The translations under genes were made by a program, and so were the position numbers. A DNA stretch of 16,551 nt. It comes from Chrysochromulina tobinii. Taxonomy: Eukaryota > Haptophyta > Prymnesiales > Chrysochromulinaceae. The stretch is taken from assembly GCA_001275005.1 (NCBI GenBank), contig JWZX01000018.1, forward strand, positions 1 to 16,551, given 5' to 3'. Below are positions 8,224 through 15,873 of the stretch, piece after piece; position 1 is the first letter of the stretch; the number at the start of each line of letters is the position of its first letter. The notes beneath the pieces were generated by a model. That model did no database searches. It was not told the origin of the DNA and saw only the letters and a list, made by a program, of their open reading frames with translations.

Positions 8224-8926
8224 CAAACAACAGGTGTGCAAGAGTGTGCAGGGGAATCGAAGGTGTGCCCAAGCCACACTTGTCGATGCGTGCCCCGGAC
8301 CTGCCCGACCAGGGTTATGCTTGACTTCTGGGGGTTGCGCCAGGCAGTGACGTGCGGAGTGCGGCGCGAAGGGTTAGGGTTAGGTGTGTGTGTGTGGCGA
8401 GCACGGAGAGAGTAGACGGCCATCGAAGCCATAGCGGCCCAGTCGTCGCGCCACACGTACGCCCCACGTTGAAACGTAGGTCGTACGCGCCGTGCCCGAA
8501 CTCGCTGGTCGCTTATAGTAGACGTTTCGCGTGCGTCTGTCTGTGTGTACGGTGTGTCGTCAGTGTGGGGGTGCGCGTGTGCGCACAGCGTAGACGCGGC
8601 GCTCGGCGGGTTTCACAACCGCCGGCCGCCGGTCGCGGTCGGAACAACGGTGATTCCGCGAGACCGCGCGCGGGCGCGCGCGCAAGAAAGCTGGACCAAG
8701 AACGTGTGCAAGACGGTGAACCGTTGTGAGGTGATCATCGATCTCTTGAAAAAAGCGGGGTTTCCCGGGGGCTCCGATGAGGCATGAGCGATCATGTCGC
8801 GCAGTCGCGGTCCGACACGAAACAGCAACGGCGAACGGGGATACACGTGACTGATCTGTGTACTGTGACATCACCCGACCTCAAAGCTCAATCGAATCCT
8901 CATCTCGACGAGATCAACACCTCGGT
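8181..8926. other. Convergent intergenic region without a supported gene
   Basis: This 746-bp stretch separates the 3' ends of the giant plus-strand gene and the minus-strand ABC1K gene, so it should hold both 3' UTRs. It contains the second copy of the tandem duplication (to 8223), the TTAGGG-like tract (8371-8396), a GT-rich stretch (about 8530-8585), an alternating GC run (about 8665-8684) and a direct repeat near its right end (8901-8942). Short open frames here lack recognisable domains. I see no tRNA or other structured RNA. Confidence 0.7.
8371..8396. repeat. Short telomere-like tract followed by a TG dinucleotide run
   Basis: The sequence GGGTTAGGGTTAGG (8371-8384) is just over two units of the TTAGGG telomere repeat and runs directly into about six TG dinucleotides. 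TTAGGG is the telomere repeat of many protists and algae. Two units may be chance or an interstitial remnant. Confidence 0.6.
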
Positions 8927-8942
8927 TCATCTCGACGAGATC
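8901..8942. repeat. 15-bp direct repeat spanning the ABC1K stop codon
   Basis: CATCTCGACGAGATC occurs at 8901-8915 and again at 8928-8942, a 27-base period. Each copy contains a 13-base near-palindrome (ATCTCG-A-CGAGAT), so each could also form a small hairpin. The right-hand copy begins inside the ABC1K stop codon (8927-8929), so it encodes the last residues of that protein, while the left copy lies in its 3' UTR. It could mark a small duplication or a 3'-end signal. Confidence 0.7.
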
Positions 8943-11665
8943 TTCGCTCCCGCCGCCGTCGGCGTAACGACGCCGCGCTTCTCACTCTCAGCCACCACCT
9001 CCGCAGGTGCGACTGCGAGCAGCACGGCCGAAGCGGCCGCGAGACCGCCCTTGACGAGCGCGGCGGCAAACTGGGCCTGCGACGCGGGCGCGGAGTCCGT
9101 GTTGGCCGTGGTCGAGGCGGCGAGCGCGTCGACGCGGTCGATTCCGCGCAGCACGATGCGCGCGGCGAGACGCGAGGCAAGTACGGGCCAGTCGGCACGC
9201 CTCTCCCACAGGCGCGCGGCCACGTAACGCACGAGCTCGCCTCGACCAGAGCCCGGCTCACCCTCCGTTGAGGCGACGTCGCGCAGCAGGGTGCCCCACT
9301 GGTCTGACGTGGAGGGTAGCGCCTCGACGATGGGCGTCGCGAGCGCCGAGGCCGCCGCCAGCACTCTGTCGTCCTCATCGTACTTGGAGAGCAGTGGCGA
9401 GGAGGCGCGCAGAACGCCAGTCGGGTCGAGCGCCGAGAGCAGCGGCGCGGGGAGCACGGGCAGTCGCATGAGCGCGGCGCGCGCGTTGGCGTCGGCGAGG
9501 CGCGCGACCTCATCGAGCAGCAGCTCCTGCAGCGGCGATCCCTTGCGTGAGAGCAGCAGGTCGACCACCTGAGCGGCGAGCCGTTTGAGCTGAGCCTCGC
9601 TGTCGAGGGACAAGCCGCCTGACGAAGCCGAGAAGGAGGAGAAGCCCGCGGCGAGCTTTGCAAGCTTGGGCGCGTCGGGCACGGGGGAGGCCGCGCCGTC
9701 GGCCGCCTCCGTGTTCGCGTACACAAAGGAGCGGAGGGCGCGCGTCGCGCGTGGCGACGAGTCCGTGAGGACGCGCTGCGAAATGTACGGCAGGCACTCC
9801 TTGAGAATGGAATAGTCGGGGTCGTTGATGAGCGCGATGCCCTCGAGCACCGAAAAGGCGCGCAGGATGTAGGCAAAGTAGGGCGGGATCTGGAACATGT
9901 TGCCCTTCTCCTCGACCAGCTTCTGGAGCCGGCTCGACACCTCGTTCACGTCGATCTTGGCGACGCCGCCGCCGCCGGCCCACATGGAATAGATGCTCGT
10001 GAGCGTATCCACGACTCCCTCAGATTGGATCTCGGCCTCCATGCCAGCCGGCACAAAGCCGAGCGCCACGAGGTCGTTCGGCACGCGCGCGTAGTCAGCG
10101 GCGGTCAAGTGGGCCACATGCTCCAGAAAGTCGAACTGCAGCCCCTCGGACACCTGCGTGACGAGACCCCAGTCAAGGATACACAGCCGCCCGTCGGTGG
10201 TCCTGAGCAAGTTGCCAGGGTGCGGGTCGCAGTGGAGGAGGCCGGTGCCGAGGAGCATAGTGAGGTACGTGTTGAGCGCGACGCCGCACAGCTTGGAGAC
10301 GTCGTTCGCCTGCGACTTCTCAAGGCGTTCGCCGTCTACCCATTGCGTCACGATCACCTTGGACGTGGAGAGCCGCCCGACGATCGTGGGAGCGGTGACC
10401 ACATCCTTTAGGGGAGTGTCTTGGAGCGAGGCGAGGAAGGCGATCGTATTGTCGGCCTCCTTGACGTAGTCGAGCTCGTCGACGAAACCGCGCCCCCAGT
10501 CGTCCACGAGACCCACGAGGTCCGAGTTCATGTTCCGCGCGCGCTTCGTGAGGCCGGCGAGCGCCCGCAGCAGTACCAGGTCGACAGCGATGCGCTCAGC
10601 CATGTCGGGACGCTGGACCTTGACAGCTACCTCGATGGCGGGCTGGTCACCCTGGGCGCGCAATGTGCCCTTGTACACCTGGCCGAGCGATGCGGCCGCG
10701 ACGGGTTCGGCTGAGAGCCGCTCGAAGAGCGCGTCCACCTGGCTGGCCTCGCGAAGCCCCCACTCCGTGGCCATGGTGGCGCGCGCCTGGGCCGACGGAA
10801 AGGCTGGCACGCGGTCCTGCAGTCCCGTGAGGGCCGTGATGTACGCGGGCGGCAGCAGGTCGGCGCGGATTGAGAGCGCCTGGCCTACCTTGATGAACGT
10901 CGGCCCCATCGCTGTCAGCGCCGTCACGAGCTGCTCGGCACGCACGCGCGCGTTGAGCTTGAGCGTCTCTGGCCCGCGCAGCCAGTCGATAAGCAGCGAC
11001 AGCCCCCAGCCCGACGCGGGCACGAGACTCTTGAGCAGCGTATCCACCACAAGCAGCGGGCGCGCGGCGGCGTATGCCGCGCCTGTCGCCGGGTCGTAAC
11101 GGCCGCTCGGGTACGGTGTCTGCGGCACGGGCTTCGAGCCGCGCCAATCGAGGACGCGAGAGCTGCTCAAGCCGAGCGCGACTGCGGCTGGCCCGAGCCA
11201 ATCACGATCGGAGAGCGCGGCCACGAGGCCGGCCAAGGGCGGCGGCTGCGCCTGCTCAAGGAGCGCCTCGACGACCTCGAGCTGCCGCATCAGTTCGTCT
11301 TGGCGTGCCTCGAGCAGTGGAAGCAGCTCCTGTGCCACACTCGGAAGCGAGGCCAGATCGGAGGAGAGCGAGGCCAGATCGGAGGAGAGCGAGTCCAAGG
11401 GAGGCATGCTGAGTGACGGCAGCGGCGGCAGGCTGAGCTCCGCGTTGCGAACAAGTTCGAAGGTTGGCGCCATCGACGCCCTGACCTCGTTGAGGGTCGG
11501 CAGGTGCTCAGGGTCTGGCAGGTTGACGAGGAGCTCAAAGACACTCTCAAAGGGAGACAAGGCAACTGGTGGGCGGTGACGGCTGGGAATTGCCGTGCTC
11601 GGAACGGAGCGATGGTAGCTGACGCTCGCCTCGAACCCGGCGAGAAGGAGCAGCGTGGCTGCCAT
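8927..11665 (-). CDS. ABC1K (UbiB/ADCK-family) atypical kinase, probably plastid-targeted
   Basis: A protein of 912 residues with all hallmarks of the ABC1/UbiB family: the family-specific KxGQ segment IKVGQALSIRADLLPP (about residue 258), an Ala-rich nucleotide loop PVAAASLGQVYKG, the lysine in VAVKVQRPD, the ExD helix DELDYVKEADN, the catalytic HCDPHPGNLL (about 478), and DWG at 498 in place of DFG. The family phosphorylates or chaperones isoprenoid-quinone metabolism; plastid members sit in plastoglobules and control plastoquinone and tocopherol. I chose the ATG at 11665 because it begins with hydrophobic MAATLLLLAGF followed by a Ser/Pro/Arg-rich stretch, like a bipartite plastid presequence, and has A at -3 and G at +4. 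The frame stays open upstream only as antisense of the neighbouring gene. A roughly 300-residue C-terminal extension ends with a hydrophobic helix (about 870-895), possibly a membrane anchor. Subgroup is not resolved. Confidence 0.92.
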   Translation of the reverse strand: MAATLLLLAGFEASVSYHRSVPSTAIPSRHRPPVALSPFESVFELLVNLPDPEHLPTLNEVRASMAPTFELVRNAELSLPPLPSLSMPPLDSLSSDLASLSSDLASLPSVAQELLPLLEARQDELMRQLEVVEALLEQAQPPPLAGLVAALSDRDWLGPAAVALGLSSSRVLDWRGSKPVPQTPYPSGRYDPATGAAYAAARPLLVVDTLLKSLVPASGWGLSLLIDWLRGPETLKLNARVRAEQLVTALTAMGPTFIKVGQALSIRADLLPPAYITALTGLQDRVPAFPSAQARATMATEWGLREASQVDALFERLSAEPVAAASLGQVYKGTLRAQGDQPAIEVAVKVQRPDMAERIAVDLVLLRALAGLTKRARNMNSDLVGLVDDWGRGFVDELDYVKEADNTIAFLASLQDTPLKDVVTAPTIVGRLSTSKVIVTQWVDGERLEKSQANDVSKLCGVALNTYLTMLLGTGLLHCDPHPGNLLRTTDGRLCILDWGLVTQVSEGLQFDFLEHVAHLTAADYARVPNDLVALGFVPAGMEAEIQSEGVVDTLTSIYSMWAGGGGVAKIDVNEVSSRLQKLVEEKGNMFQIPPYFAYILRAFSVLEGIALINDPDYSILKECLPYISQRVLTDSSPRATRALRSFVYANTEAADGAASPVPDAPKLAKLAAGFSSFSASSGGLSLDSEAQLKRLAAQVVDLLLSRKGSPLQELLLDEVARLADANARAALMRLPVLPAPLLSALDPTGVLRASSPLLSKYDEDDRVLAAASALATPIVEALPSTSDQWGTLLRDVASTEGEPGSGRGELVRYVAARLWERRADWPVLASRLAARIVLRGIDRVDALAASTTANTDSAPASQAQFAAALVKGGLAAASAVLLAVAPAEVVAESEKRGVVTPTAAGAKISSR
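11347..11394 (-). repeat. 21-bp tandem repeat in the ABC1K N-terminal region
   Basis: Two perfect 21-base copies (11347-11367 and 11368-11388), with the start of a third, encode a duplicated seven-residue LASLSSD unit at about residues 93-107 of the kinase. The unit lies in the non-conserved linker between the presequence and the kinase core, so it is a recent expansion with probably little effect on activity. Confidence 0.85.
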
Positions 11666-11825
11666 CGTGCTCAGGGAGGAATTGCCTGGAAACTTCGCAA
11701 AAGAATCTTCAAGGCACAAAGATCGCGTTAATAGCGCTTCATACGGCACCTTCACTCGGGTCGGGATCGGCTTCTGTTGGGATTTGAATAGGCGCGCCGA
11801 TTTCGTCGAACATCCTCGGGGCCGC
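11666..11825. promoter_or_regulatory. Divergent promoter region shared by ABC1K and IleRS
   Basis: Only 160 bases separate the ATG of the minus-strand kinase from the first ATG of the plus-strand synthetase, so both promoters and 5' UTRs must overlap here or extend into the neighbouring coding region. It is more AT-rich than its flanks in places (for example around 11723-11745 and 11781-11790) and contains the palindrome GGCGCGCC (11791-11798). No clear TATA box is seen. Co-expression of the two genes is an inference. Confidence 0.6.
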
Positions 11826-14800
11826 ATGCGGCTCGCACACAGAGCCTCAATCCGCCGCCTCGCCTCCAAGCCTGACCTGAAGGCCACGCTCAATTTGCCA
11901 CGTACCGAGTTTGCACTGCACGCCAACCTGGTGCTCACCGAGCATCGGCTCGTGCCACGCCTCGCGCACGAGCACTTTTCGCGGCAGGCGGACGCCCGAG
12001 CCTCAGCGCCACCGTTTGTGCTGCACGATGGCCCACCGTATGCCAACGGCGAGCTGCACATGGGCCATTTCCTCAACAAGGCACTCAAGGATATGATCAA
12101 TCGCTGGAAGCTCCTGCGTGGCTATCGTATCGAGTTTACGCCCGGCTGGGACTGCCACGGGCTGCCCATTGAGCTGCGAGCGCTGCAGCTAGCAGGCGCC
12201 GAGGCAGCGCACGAGCTGCCGCCACTGCGCGTGCGAGAGCAGGCGGCTGAATGCGCCCGCCAGACCATCGCCGAGCAGCGCCAGTCCTTTGTGCGTTGGG
12301 GCGTCATGGCCGACTGGCACGCGCCATACACGACCATGCAGCCGCGGTATGAGGCGGCGCAGCTCGGCGTGCTGCGTGCCATGCTGCGCCGCGGGCTGCT
12401 GTTCCGTGGCGTGCGGCCTGTGCACTGGTCGCCCGCCTCACGCACAGCCCTCGCCGAGGCCGAGCTCGACTACGTCGACGCGCATGAGTCATCCGCGGCG
12501 TACGTGGCCTTCTCGCTGGCTCGTGATGGAGATCTGCCATATTCACTCATGATGGCCAGTGCGGCGGACGCGCTGCCCGCGCTCGTGGTCTGGACGACAA
12601 CGCCGTGGACGTTGCCCGCCAACCAAGCCATCTGTGCGCGCGAAGACCTCGTCTATGCGCTCGTGCGCGTCGGAGAGATGACTGTGACGCTCGGCGAAAG
12701 CGGCGTGGGCGGCGCGGGCGGCGTGGGCGGCGCGGGCGGCGCGGGCGGCGCGGCCACTGCCGCTGTCGCTCCCGCTCCGACGTCGCTGCTGCTGGTGGCG
12801 GAGGCACGTGTAGGTGCGCTGGGCGCTGCGCTCGGTCGCGAGCTACATGTGTGCCACACTCTCGAGGGGAACGCGCTGCGCGGCCTCTGGTGCTTGCACC
12901 CGCTCTCGGGCCGCCGCGTGCCAGTGCTCTTTGGCGAGCACGTAACGGACACGGCGGGCACGGGTCTCGTGCACACGGCGCCCGGGCACGGCCCAGAGGA
13001 CTTTGCGGTCGGGCAGGCACACGGACTCGCAAGCGCATGCCCCGTCGACGAGCATGGCCGCTTCACGCGCGACACTGACGAGGCGGTTCCCTTTGTGGGC
13101 CTGCATGTGCTCAAGGAGGGCAACGCGAAGGTGCTCGAGGCGCTCACGGCGCGCGGCGCACTCGTGCATGTGGAGCGCTACCTGCATCGGTATCCATATG
13201 ATTGGCGCTCCAAAACACCGGTCATCTTCCGCACGACGCCTCAGTGGTTCATCGACCTCGGGCGGCTGCGTGAGAGCGCGCTGGCTGCGCTGGATGATGT
13301 CCAGATGCTGCCGAGCGCCGGGCGCGCGCGCCTCGAGGCCTTTGTGCGCGGGCGCACCGAGTGGTGCCTTTCGCGCCAGCGCAGCTGGGGTGTGCCCCTA
13401 CCCGTCTTCTACCACGTCGACACGGGAGAGGCGCTGCTGGACGACGAGGTGCTTGCTCACGTGCAGCAGCTCATCGGACTCCATGGCTCGGACTGCTGGT
13501 GGACACTGCCCGTCGAGGAGCTGCTGCCACCACGGCGCGCGCACGAGGCTAGCTTCTGGATGCGCGGCACCGACACGATGGATGTCTGGTTTGACTCGGG
13601 CTCCTCGTGGAGCGCCGTTTTGGCCAAGGACCGCGGTGGCGGCGGTGCGGCCGGAGTCCCGAGCAGCGCCGTCCCGAGCAGCGGCGGCGACGGCGCCGGC
13701 AGCAGGGATGGCGGCAGCGGCGGCAGCGGCGGCGGTGCAGGCGGCGGCGGTGCAGGCGGCGGTGCAGGCGGCGGTGCAGGCGGCGGGCCGCTCGCCGATC
13801 TGTACCTGGAGGGCAGCGACCAGCACCGTGGCTGGTTCCAGTCGTCGCTGCTCACACATGTGGGCTCACACGAGGGAGGTGGCGCCCCCTACCGCATGAT
13901 CATCACCCATGGCTTTGTAGTGGACGAGCATGGCGCCAAGATGTCCAAGTCAATTGGAAACGTCATCATGCCGAGTCAGCTCCTCGGCCCCTCAAGCATC
14001 GATGCGCCCGCCTACAGCAAAGGCGCCGACGGCGACGACGCTCCCGCGGCGACTACTACTACGGCGAGCGCGGCGGCGACGGGCGCCCAGGACGGCGCCA
14101 AGTCGCGTGCTCCACCGGCGCTCGACGCGGCGCTCGACGCGGCGGCGCTCTCCGCGCTGGAGGCACAGATCGGCGCGCAGGGCATCCTCGTGCGTGAGCT
14201 CAAGGTGGCGGCCAAGGGCGGCACGTCGAAGAAGGCGGAGGTGGACGCAGCGGTGGCAGCGCTGGTGGCCCTCAAGGCTAAGCTGCCAGTCGAGGCCACG
14301 GCGGCCGCGCCACGGGCGGAGGGCGCGGCGCCGAATCATAAGAAGCTGCAGAAGGAGGCGCGCAAGGCCCGTGACGATCGCGCTCCGTACGGCGTGGACG
14401 TGCTGCGGCTATGGGTGGCCACGGCGGATTGGAAAGGTGACGTGGCTCTCGGCGACGCGGTGCTCGAGCGCTCTCGCGACATTTACCGGCGCCTGCGCAA
14501 TGCGTGCCGCTTCTGCCTGGGCAACCTGTACGACTTTGATGAGAGCGTTGATGCGCTGCCGCTCGAGCAGCTGCGGCTGGGCGACCGGCACATGCTGCAC
14601 ACTCTAGCGGAGCATACGCGCGTGGTGCAGGCGAGCTACGACGCGTACGAGCTCAACCGCGTCGTCGCCGCCACGCTCGCGCTCGCGACCGAGCGCCTGT
14701 CCGCCGAGTACTTTCACGCGACCAAGGACCGGTTGTACTGCGGGCACGCAGAGGGCGCCTCGCGCCGGGCGGTGCAGACAGTCCTCCATGCCTCCCTCGA

Positions 14801-15437
14801 TACCATCCTTCTCAGCATCGGTCCGATCGCTCCCTTCCTGGTGGAAGAAGTGCACGAGCACCGCGCGCAGCCACGCCCGCCCCCCCCCATCGACCGAACG
14901 TGGGGTGAGCCGCCAGCAGCGTGGCATCAGCCGAAGCTTGCGCGCCAGTGGGCGTTGGCCAGGCTCGTGGAGGAGCAGGTCACCCTCGTGCTGCACGAGG
15001 CGCGCGTCGACAAGCGTATCGCTGGCGGCGGCGAAGCGCTCGTCGAGCTCCAAACGGCGCCGGGTAGTGAGTTGCACGCGGCACTCGAGTATCTCGGGCC
15101 GGAGCTCAACGACCTCCTCGGCGTGAGCGCAACGAGACTGACTGCACTCACCAGTGGCGAGTCGGCCGCGAGTGCTGTGGTCGACGTCCACGAGCTCGTG
15201 TGCAGCTACGACGGCATGCTCAAGGCTCAGGTGCCGCTGCAACACGAGCACGCTCTCCGAATCTGGGTACGCAAGACGACGGCTCCCAAGTGCCCGCGGT
15301 GCTGGCGGCACGTGCCGACGGCTGCCGTACTTGAGGAGGCCGAGAGTGCTCGCCTCGACGACGGTTGGCTCTATCGCGGCTGCCCTGGATTCGGACAGGC
15401 TGGCTGTCTCAAGGAGGCGGCGCAAGTCGGGTCGTGA
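11826..15437 (+). CDS. Isoleucyl-tRNA synthetase, bacterial/organellar type, with WHEP insertion
   Basis: Charges tRNA-Ile with isoleucine and edits valyl-tRNA. The 1,203 residues contain LNLPRTEFALHANL, PYANGELHMGH with the HIGH motif as HMGH (78), GWDCHGLPIE, the CP1 editing site (TTTPWTLP about 257; VHTAPGHGPEDF about 382), WCLSRQRSWGVPLPVF, MDVWFDSGSSW, EGSDQHRGWFQSSLL, KMSKS (705), and a C-terminal zinc-knuckle region (from 1156). Bacterial enzymes have about 930-960 residues; the excess is three insertions: Gly/Ala (12693-12785), Gly-rich (13632-13793) and a WHEP-type one (about 13971-14387). The ATG at 11826 is the first in frame: the frame is open further upstream, but only a GTG (11655) is available there. 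It gives MRLAHRASIRRLAS, an Arg-rich amphipathic presequence suggesting mitochondrial or dual organelle import. The ATG context is weak (C at -3). Identity is certain; the compartment is inferred. Confidence 0.95.
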   Translation: MRLAHRASIRRLASKPDLKATLNLPRTEFALHANLVLTEHRLVPRLAHEHFSRQADARASAPPFVLHDGPPYANGELHMGHFLNKALKDMINRWKLLRGYRIEFTPGWDCHGLPIELRALQLAGAEAAHELPPLRVREQAAECARQTIAEQRQSFVRWGVMADWHAPYTTMQPRYEAAQLGVLRAMLRRGLLFRGVRPVHWSPASRTALAEAELDYVDAHESSAAYVAFSLARDGDLPYSLMMASAADALPALVVWTTTPWTLPANQAICAREDLVYALVRVGEMTVTLGESGVGGAGGVGGAGGAGGAATAAVAPAPTSLLLVAEARVGALGAALGRELHVCHTLEGNALRGLWCLHPLSGRRVPVLFGEHVTDTAGTGLVHTAPGHGPEDFAVGQAHGLASACPVDEHGRFTRDTDEAVPFVGLHVLKEGNAKVLEALTARGALVHVERYLHRYPYDWRSKTPVIFRTTPQWFIDLGRLRESALAALDDVQMLPSAGRARLEAFVRGRTEWCLSRQRSWGVPLPVFYHVDTGEALLDDEVLAHVQQLIGLHGSDCWWTLPVEELLPPRRAHEASFWMRGTDTMDVWFDSGSSWSAVLAKDRGGGGAAGVPSSAVPSSGGDGAGSRDGGSGGSGGGAGGGGAGGGAGGGAGGGPLADLYLEGSDQHRGWFQSSLLTHVGSHEGGGAPYRMIITHGFVVDEHGAKMSKSIGNVIMPSQLLGPSSIDAPAYSKGADGDDAPAATTTTASAAATGAQDGAKSRAPPALDAALDAAALSALEAQIGAQGILVRELKVAAKGGTSKKAEVDAAVAALVALKAKLPVEATAAAPRAEGAAPNHKKLQKEARKARDDRAPYGVDVLRLWVATADWKGDVALGDAVLERSRDIYRRLRNACRFCLGNLYDFDESVDALPLEQLRLGDRHMLHTLAEHTRVVQASYDAYELNRVVAATLALATERLSAEYFHATKDRLYCGHAEGASRRAVQTVLHASLDTILLSIGPIAPFLVEEVHEHRAQPRPPPPIDRTWGEPPAAWHQPKLARQWALARLVEEQVTLVLHEARVDKRIAGGGEALVELQTAPGSELHAALEYLGPELNDLLGVSATRLTALTSGESAASAVVDVHELVCSYDGMLKAQVPLQHEHALRIWVRKTTAPKCPRCWRHVPTAAVLEEAESARLDDGWLYRGCPGFGQAGCLKEAAQVGS
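12693..12785 (+). repeat. Gly/Ala-rich low-complexity insert in the IleRS editing domain
   Basis: A run of GGC, GCG and GTG codons (clearest at 12701-12753) encodes GVGGAGGVGGAGGAGG and continues into an Ala/Pro stretch, inside the CP1 editing domain between LVYALVRVGEMTV and LLLVAEA. It is absent from typical IleRS and looks like a replication-slippage expansion in a surface loop. The core editing motifs on both sides are intact. Confidence 0.85.
13632..13793 (+). repeat. Gly-rich minisatellite insert in the IleRS catalytic core
   Basis: Between MDVWFDSGSSW and LYLEGSDQHRGW, which are separated by only a few residues in ordinary IleRS, this gene has about 55 extra residues rich in Gly, Ser and Ala. 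The right half (about 13731-13790) is a 12-base tandem array of GGCGGTGCAGGC-type units encoding GGAG. The insertion lies in a conserved part of the catalytic domain and must loop out of the fold. Confidence 0.85.
14148..14291 (+). other. WHEP-TRS domain inserted in IleRS after KMSKS
   Basis: Residues about 775-822 of the synthetase read SALEAQIGAQGILVRELKVA, then KGGTSKKAEVDAAVAAL and VALKAKL. This matches the WHEP-TRS helix-turn-helix pattern (QG..VR.LK....k..i..aV..Ll.LK). WHEP domains are short RNA- and protein-binding appendages of eukaryotic cytosolic synthetases such as EPRS, HisRS, GlyRS, TrpRS and MetRS. Here the domain sits in a roughly 139-residue insertion between the KMSKS loop and YGVDVLRLWVA, flanked by an Ala/Thr-rich linker on the left and a basic linker (NHKKLQKEARKARDD) on the right. 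Confidence 0.8.
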
Positions 15438-15873
15438 CTCTAACCACCACGGCCCTGACACCCACCCACGCCCGCGAGGCATCTGCCGTACTGACGCCGC
15501 TTTCACCTCTTGCTCCTCGTCTCGATTAGTCTCCAAGTGTCCGGTCGGTCTCCGCTCTCCGCTCGCGTCGGAGCAGGAGAGAGACCAGCACCAGCGACCA
15601 AACTCATCACCTCCACCGGCCAGTATGACATAGTTGCAGTCAAGTAAGGCGAGCGAGCTCAGCCGGGAGCCGCTGCGGTGAGAGGGTGACACTCAAACTG
15701 ACGTGACGATCGGACGCACCCGGCGACCCGCGGTCCGCAGATGGTGATTGTTAAGGTGATTGGTGATTGGTGTCTGTCGTGTGGCGCTCCTTTCCGGTGT
15801 GGGCGGCGCGGCGCGCGCGGCCGGCGGCCGGTCGACGGACGCGGATCGGTCCCGGTTCAGTACCCAGTGATCC

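Noticed and set aside
8177-8350. Separate 57-codon gene starting at the ATGA overlap
   Set aside because: Only the first dozen residues match the DUF1501 terminus; the rest has no domain, and stop-start overlap genes are not expected in a nuclear genome.
11655-11825. IleRS start at 11655
   Set aside because: The codon at 11655 is GTG, not expected as a start in a nuclear gene; the first in-frame ATG is 11826, which gives an Arg-rich presequence leading into the conserved LNLPRTEF.
11666-12100. Upstream extension of the ABC1K frame by 145 codons
   Set aside because: The extension is antisense to conserved IleRS coding, and the ATG at 11665 starts a plausible targeting presequence with good initiation context.
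14604-15692. Minus-strand open frame of 362 codons opposite IleRS
   Set aside because: It has no recognisable domain, lies opposite conserved anticodon-binding domain coding, and is explained by GC-rich codon use.
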